Assembly: GCA_964036315.1 (NCBI GenBank)
Contig: OZ038495.1
Span: 23,231,621-23,295,620 of the forward strand
Length of the DNA: 64,000 nt
Source of the DNA: Acanthosepion esculentum
Taxonomy: Eukaryota > Mollusca > Cephalopoda > Sepiida > Sepiidae
Direction: 5' to 3'
The position numbers were made by a program, and so were the translations under genes. Positions 57,085 to 64,000 of the stretch are shown in pieces. The notes beneath the pieces were generated by a model. That model was not told where the DNA came from. It searched no databases and saw nothing but the letters and a program-made list of their open reading frames with translations. Position 1 is the first letter of the stretch, and the number at the start of each line of letters is the position of its first letter.

Positions 57085-57128
57085 TTTGCCTGATGACGGT
57101 CGCAAGACTGGAAACACATGTAGCAAAA
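57085..57128 (+). ncRNA. Hammerhead ribozyme, type I (right arm)
   Basis: Stem I TTTGC (57085-57089) pairs with GCAAA (57123-57127). CTGATGA is 57090-57096. Stem II is CGGTC-GCAA-GACTG (57097-57110), five pairs with one G-U and a GCAA tetraloop. GAA is 57111-57113. A57114 pairs with T57121 to open the very short stem III (ACA/TGT), and A57122 is the base before the expected cut. Every core position fits the hammerhead consensus. Confidence 0.85.
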
Positions 57129-57201
57129 TTATGGAAAATAAAGCATAATATTTTTTTTTAAATCCACATTACAACCAAAAAAAGTTTGCAGTTTCTCTCT
57201 T

Positions 57202-57202
<1 letters not shown>

Positions 57203-57246
<44 letters not shown>
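57203..57246. repeat. (TA)n microsatellite, right of the palindrome
   Basis: About 20 TA units. Confidence 0.95.
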
Positions 57247-57250
<4 letters not shown>

Positions 57251-57530
57251 AAAGGCTCAAACACTAATATTCTATGGTTATAATTTATTACATTGCAATT
57301 GTAATCACGATCCAATTCATCAGACCTACAAATTATATATATATAAGACCCATTTTAGTATATATGAGTAGGCATGTATATATGTATATTTATGTACAAG
57401 CATATATTAAAAAAAAACACAAGAAGGCCCTAATATATGAATATGCCTGGGTGGATGTGTACATGTGTATAATACATAAAAAACACTAGTTTCAGTGGAT
57501 TGATTTTAAATCCTGCAGACGCCATATGCC

Positions 57531-57534
<4 letters not shown>

Positions 57535-57562
<28 letters not shown>
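57535..57562. repeat. (TA)n microsatellite
   Basis: TA tract abutting the 3' end of PLE-B copy 3. Confidence 0.95.
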
Positions 57563-57567
<5 letters not shown>

Positions 57568-57735
57568 TTTCATTAATAACGACTGACAAGGTGCTTTTAT
57601 TTAGTTTTTTTATATAATTTCTCAGGCGATCTAATAATGTTTTTCTTTTCAGATGATAAATTATATAAAAACTGTCTGAATGTTCTTTTTATTCAGCTAT
57701 ACATTTAGCCATTTTCAAGGATTATATTGGAATAT
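57563..57735 (-). mobile_element. PLE-B terminal fragment, inverted (copy 3)
   Basis: Matches 1205-1390 and 9700-9880: GACAAGGTGCTTTTATTTAG and TACATTTAGCCATTTTCAAG. It lies directly before, and opposite to, a PLE-B coding fragment, an arrangement known for Penelope copies with an inverted terminal piece. Confidence 0.7.
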
Positions 57736-57757
57736 ATAAAAAAATGCATAACACCAG

Positions 57758-58057
57758 TTGACAATAGCAAAAAAAATTAGATTAATTATTTATTATAAAA
57801 AATGTAAAACTTCTAACCTTATAGTTAAAAATAACAATTCACCTCCTAGAACAAAATTAAATAGAGCAAATATTATTTATGAATTCAAATGCCCATTAAG
57901 GAATTGTATTCCTCAAGAATCAACTTTCGTAAATAATTATATAGGCCACACTACAAATTGTTTAACACGCAGACTAACTCTACACCTTTCTGACAATAGC
58001 TCAATTAGATCTCATTTAAATATTCATGGAGACCTACCGGACACTATTCGGAACTAG
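57758..58057 (+). pseudogene. PLE-B GIY-YIG endonuclease fragment
   Basis: Uninterrupted frame of about 99 residues: IIYEFKCPLRNCIPQE, NNYIGHTTNCLTRRLTLHL, SDNSSIRSHLNIHGDLPDT. It has the Penelope endonuclease layout: a Cys-containing YEFKCP, the YIGxTTxxLxxR core, and the downstream histidine-rich HL segment. The RT domain is missing. The end matches 10085-10150. The first 20 or so residues are not clearly conserved. Confidence 0.75.
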
Positions 58058-58069
58058 CTAGTAAGGAGA

Positions 58070-58205
58070 AACATGTGCAACAGGTGTCACCTGACCATCA
58101 TCTTGTGACTGTTAGTATAAACAGTGTAAAGGGTGCCAAACTCCTTGGAATTGATCCCTTGCCAGGTCAGGGAAGACATGACAGGTGTCACCTGACCATC
58201 ATAGA
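58070..58205 (+). repeat. Duplicated 23-bp segment, 100 bp apart
   Basis: ACAGGTGTCACCTGACCATC occurs at 58080 and again at 58180, each after an ACATG.. lead. Source unknown. GGTGTCACC is itself palindromic. Confidence 0.7.
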
Positions 58206-58245
58206 GTTACTGTTTGCATCAAACAAAATATAATTCTCAGGATAT

Positions 58246-60995
58246 GAAATATTAGAACATTAAACTACTGTGGACAGTTAGAAAATATAAAACAGAAAAT
58301 GAGCAAGTTAAATATCAATATTTTACATGTATGCGAAATCTAGTGGGTGAACAATGGAAATTTTGTCAGTGACAAATACAGGATCATATAAGCAGATGGA
58401 GATAAAAATGAAAGAGGAGTAGGATCGATACTAGACCAAGTCATGAAGAAATGCATTCTGGGATGCTGCAAACTATCAGAAAGAATTCTTATTGTTAAAC
58501 TGAAAGGAAAACCTTTCAGCATGCCTATCATTGTTGTGTATGCAGCGATAGCACAAAGTATAGAAGAAGAAATTGAAAAGTTCTACTCTATGCTAGACAA
58601 CAAGGCTCAATGCAGATCACAAAAAATTATAATTGTCATGGGAGATCTGAATGCAACAAGAGTAGGCAACAAGAGGGATGGTGAAATAGTTGGTAAATTT
58701 GGACTAGGAACCCATAATGAACACAGAGGAAAATGTGTTAAATGGTATACAGTGAATGACAAGGTAGTAGCCAACACTTGGTATCAAGAACACCCAAGAC
58801 GAATATGGACATGAAGAAGCTCAGGAGGAGAAACATAAAACCAAATCAACTGCAAAACTATAAGATTCAGGAATGAAGTTTTATACTGCAAAACATATCC
58901 AAGCGTTGGCTGTTGAAACAGACACCTTCCAGTGATATGTAAATTTAGAGTGAAACTATGGAAATTGAAGAGAACTATAGCAGCACTCAAATTGCAATAT
59001 GACAGACTCTTGAATGACCTGAAACTGAAGGAGAAATATATGGACAGAGTGAAAAAACAGATACAAGAGACAAAAAGAAAATGGAAACAAAGTGGGACAC
59101 ATTAAGAGAAGCCTTAGTAAAATCTGCAATCAAGATCAGCCCAATAGAATATAAACACAGAAGAAAAACTGAATGGATAACATATGAAATTATTGAAATT
59201 ATGAAAAGGCAACAAAAAACAATGCCAAGACATGAAAGTGAATATAGGGCACTACACTATAAAAAAATAAGGAACAAATGCAGGCAGACTAGACAGTAAT
59301 GGCTCAATCAAAAATGAGCAGAAATAAAAAGAATGAATATCACAGATAAAGCAGATATGCATAAAAAAAATAAAAACTAGCAGGACAAAAGAAAAGCTCA
59401 TCAACAGGTTGTATAAAATACAAGGATGGAATGCTGATATTAGAGAAAGAAAAAATACTCCAGAAATGGAACAACAAATATCGGAGAAATCCTCTTCCAC
59501 AACAAAAGAGAACAATCAATACACAGGAATATTGACAAATTGGAAATATTAAAATCTGAAGTGGAATCTGCACTGGCCAAACTGAACAGAAGAAAAGTGG
59601 TAGTAATTCTATATTGTAATAGAGATGCTGGCAGTGTTAGATGATTTTGACATAGACAAATTTACAGCAATAATAACTGAAATGTACAACAGTAGTGATA
59701 TAATGGAAGACCTAAGTAGCTCTATTTTCATAGCACTGCCTAAGAAGCCAGGTGCAAATGAATGTGAACTCCATTGGACAATCAACTGAATGAGTCATAT
59801 AACAAAACTTATCTGAATTCTGATGAAGAGAGTGCACATCAGAATCAGACTGGAAATAGGAAAGGAATGGTGCATGTTTGTCAAAGACACTGGAACAAGG
59901 ATGTTCCGAATGTTATAAGAAAGTGCAATACAAGTGCAGAAGACAGTGTACCTGTGTTTTATAGATCATGCAAAGGCATTCAATAAATTATGCCAAAAAG
60001 ATCTGTTGTCACTGCTCAGCAATCTTGCATATTTGGGAAGGATATTAGAATAATCCAGAACCTATACTGGTAGCAAACTGACTGCATATGGATAGAAAAT
60101 AAGTTCAGCAGATATACGAAAATAGAAAGGAGTGTAAGACAAGGATGTGCCTTTTCACAAAACTTATTCAACCTATACAGTGAGGTCATTCTGAGAGAAT
60201 TAGAAGTCCTACCAGGATTCATTATTGGCAGCCACAATCTAAACAACCTAAGATATGCACATAATACAGTGTTGATAGCAGATATGAAAGAAAACTATAA
60301 AAACTCTTACAGAAGGTAGAGAGGGAAAGCAAGAAGAAAAGATTAACTGCAAAAAGACAAAATGCATGGTTGTTAGCAAATTGGAGATACCAAAATCAAA
60401 CAAGTACAAAAATTTAAATATCTAGGAAATATTTTAACAGAAGACGGAAAATGCAATCTGAAGGCACATTGGGATAGCCAAAGACGCATTCCAAAAGTTG
60501 AGTAGAGTATTAAGAAATAGAAAAACTTTGCTAGAAACAAGGAGAAGAGTACTAAACTGTTATGTGATATCTGTCCTCCTGTATGGCAGTGAGTGCTGGA
60601 CAATCTCCTCAAAGATGAAGAAGAGATGTGAAACAATAGAAATGTGGTTCTACAGAAGTATGCTGAGGATACCATGAACAGATTATGTGAGCAACAACAA
60701 AGTTTTAGAAAAAATGGAAACAAAAAGGAAACTTATACTTAATATCAGGAAGAGACAGTTGAAATTTCTAGGGCACTTAAAGATGAAAGAAGGATTAGAA
60801 AATCTGATACTCACAGGAAAGATTGAAGGCAAGAGGGACAAGAAAATAACACATACTTAGTGAGCTTGAGTAAGTGAATAGTGGAACAGGGTTTAGGAGA
60901 AATAACAAAAATACAAAATTTATTAAGTGCTACAAATGACAGGAAGTTGTGGAGAGCATTGATCGCCAATGTTCTAAGAGGACACAGCACATGAA
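58246..60995 (+). pseudogene. Near full-length RTE-like LINE, inactive
   Basis: Domains in order. The endonuclease starts near 58250 (TLNYCGQLENIKQKM, NINILHVCEI) and has IIVVYAAIA and IIIVMGDLNATRVGNKRD (58630-58680), the GDLNA motif of APE-type nucleases. A long linker follows (to about 59580). RT starts with SSSIFIALPKKPGANECE (about 59720) and continues with DYAKAFNKL (about 59965), RQGCAFSQNLFNLY (60145) and NLRYAHNTVLIAD (60245). The C-terminus has GDTKIKQVQKFKYLG and ends VLRGHST (60991). The catalytic YADD reads YAHN, and many stops and frameshifts break it. It is the most complete LINE in the window. Confidence 0.85.
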
Positions 60996-61148
60996 GAATA
61001 ATAATATATATATCAATAAATTTTAATTTACTGATACCTCTTGATGAGTAGACCAAACAATTGCACAAAGGTTTGTCTACAAAACTCTGGAGTAGAGGTG
61101 CTGAATATAACATCAATCAGCTAAGTAAGAAATTTATATAAATTTTCT

Positions 61149-61189
<41 letters not shown>

Positions 61190-61198
61190 CACACACAA
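61149..61198. repeat. (TA)n microsatellite
   Basis: About 21 TA units then ACACACA. Confidence 0.95.
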
Positions 61199-62774
<1,576 letters not shown>

Positions 62775-62860
62775 GGGATAATGATATATAAATTTTTATG
62801 TATCAATAACAATTTTGGAAGAAAGATGTATGATGTATATCACATACATGTGTGTATGTA

Positions 62861-63536
62861 CAGTGCTGTTTGATAAAAGTGACTCACCTGATTTTTTTTA
62901 CTAAAAATATTTTTTGTCTATTGTTTTTGGGGTTAAAATAATTTTTAATCTTAATAATATAAAGACCCCTTCCCGACCACCTAAGAAAAAAATTTATACA
63001 GTTCATACAGTATAAAAACAGCTTGAAACAGCCACTCAAGTCACTGACCAGATGAAAGGCTACAAACACACATCAGAACCACTTAAGGCATCTATTATTG
63101 CCCTCTCAAAAGCAGGCAAGTCTACAAGAGAAATTGCAGAAATTGCTATAACCTCGCAATCAATTGTCTCTCGAGTGCTTAGGGCACATAATGATACCAC
63201 TCCTGCTCCAAGGAAGGAAACAAGGGGACAAAAGAAAAAGATTGATGATAGAACTGGCAGGGTAATCAAGAGAGAAGTTGTGAAGAATAGGACTAGCCAA
63301 GAAATTGCAGCCAGTCTAAGCAAAGAGCAAGGTGTTAGTCTTGCCTCTTCAACAGTCTGTCGGTGGCTACAAATCTTGTACATGAAGGTTTAAGATGCTA
63401 ATAAGAAAAGCCAAGAGACTTGAATGGGCTCACTATTACAAAAATTTCACCGCAGAAGAATGTTCTCTTCTCCGATGAAACGAAAGTTGAACTAAATTCA
63501 AAGGATAAGGTGAGTCACTTTTATCGAACAGCACTG
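62861..63536 (+). mobile_element. Internally deleted Tc1-like transposon
   Basis: The terminal inverted repeats of 29 bp (62861-62889, starting CAGTGCTGTTTGATAAAAGT; 63508-63536 reversed) differ at one base. TA lies directly outside each, the target duplication of this superfamily. The element is 676 bp; full Tc1 elements are usually 1.2-1.7 kb. It keeps the N-terminal half of the transposase and lacks the rest. The near-identical ends point to a young or recently mobilised copy. Confidence 0.92.
63052..63480 (+). pseudogene. Tc1-like transposase, N-terminal half
   Basis: The first frame (63052-63393) gives about 113 residues: LKASIIALSKAGKSTREIAE and SQSIVSRVLRAH form a helix-turn-helix DNA-binding domain, and DDRTGRVIKREVVKNRTS with TSQEIAASLSKE a second. 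A frameshift near 63393 moves to AKRLEWAHYYKNFTAEE; another returns to KNVLFSDETKVELNS, where FSDET holds the first catalytic Asp. The protein stops there, joined to the right terminal repeat, so the second and third catalytic residues are deleted. Confidence 0.88.
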
Positions 63537-63540
63537 TATA

Positions 63541-64000
63541 TATATTTTTTCTACAAGGTGGTTACATTTATGCCTACTGTTGGAAAATTTGTGATTTTGA
63601 TAGCATCAAGTAAATAACTGTCTGGCATTTGAAAATGGCAGTGCACATAGCAAACTGTGTATATATATATATATATATATATATCCTAAAAATGTTGTCA
63701 TATTTTTGCAAGTTTTGGGTTATTTCTTTTCCATATTGAATTGGATAGCAAAGGTAATTTATAGTTTCTGAAATCAGTAGATGTAGTGATTATCCTGGAG
63801 TGTCAGACAAGATATTTGTTGATACATCATTACATCACATTGACACTGTGTGCCAAATCTTGCTAAAACAAACCATGGATTTTGTTATATTTTTAACTAA
63901 TTATTGCAGGAAAAATGGGTATATTTAAAATATGCAATAGGGAAATGAACTGCAAGATAAAAGAAAAAATATATAATTACCTTAAACAGAACAACTGCAA
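63541..64000. other. Nothing recognised; (TA)n at 63658-63684
   Basis: AT-rich non-coding sequence with one short TA tract. Confidence 0.5.

Larger units (their letters stand above)
56810..57204. mobile_element. Palindromic Penelope-like terminus carrying two hammerheads
   Basis: Arms 56810-56992 and 57016-57204 are inverted copies, roughly 90 per cent alike by eye, around a 23-base loop. Each arm reads from the centre outwards: GAGAATATTTAACATCG, an AATTAATTATTTTTA stretch, GTGGAAATTTCCAC or similar, the hammerhead core, GCATAATATTTTTTT, CCACATTACAACC, and GTTTCTCTCTTCTT at the outer end. (TA)n lies on both sides. This looks like two Penelope-type terminal repeats head to head, or a foldback element derived from them. 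No coding sequence. Confidence 0.8.

Noticed and set aside
63060..63383. Minus-strand open frame opposite the Tc1 transposase
   Set aside because: Shadow of the plus-strand transposase, which has clear helix-turn-helix wording.

Overview
The window looks like intergenic or intronic DNA from an invertebrate animal, most likely a cephalopod mollusc such as an octopus. It is very AT-rich and full of long (TA)n, (CA)n and (GT)n tracts. It carries tRNA-derived SINEs with box A and box B, and degraded non-LTR retrotransposons, Penelope-like elements, Tc1/mariner transposons and a Helitron. No bacterial-style gene or complete host gene is visible. The species call is an inference from this repeat mix. 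Most open frames are either non-coding or pieces of broken transposons. The best host-gene hint is one exon-like segment near 34.4 kb.

Layout. 0-13 kb: Penelope-like (PLE) fragments, three copies of one tRNA-derived SINE, a mariner pseudogene, RTE-like LINE ends, a rearranged IS630/Tc1/mariner element and a Helitron helicase pseudogene. 13-23.5 kb: four LINE families, one LINE inserted in another, a solo LTR inside a LINE, and three palindromes made from one Penelope/SINE tail. 24-35 kb: local duplications, poly(A/T) tracts, a 51-bp minisatellite and the exon candidate. 35.5-39.8 kb: a LINE interrupted by a Penelope-like element bounded by a 12-bp target duplication. 41.6-48 kb: Tc1 elements, one split by an LTR-like insert, and a fourth LINE family. 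50-55 kb: old RTE pieces, a candidate LTR with a primer-binding site, and a GC-rich structured insert with 17-bp direct repeats. 56.5-61 kb: a 400-bp palindrome carrying two hammerhead ribozymes, more Penelope pieces, and a nearly full-length dead RTE-like LINE. 62.8-63.5 kb: a deleted Tc1 element with near-perfect terminal inverted repeats.

Two things stand out. First, two type-I hammerhead ribozymes with complete conserved cores lie on opposite strands of the 56.8-57.2 kb palindrome; diverged hammerhead-like folds recur in the other Penelope-derived pieces. Second, a tRNA-like SINE head and a Penelope-like GIY-YIG element share one 3' tail and, at 35.8-37.06 kb, lie inside one target-site duplication. 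This suggests a SINE that uses Penelope machinery, or a Penelope element with a tRNA-like 3' region. I computed no alignments; all homology calls are from reading translations and motifs by eye.
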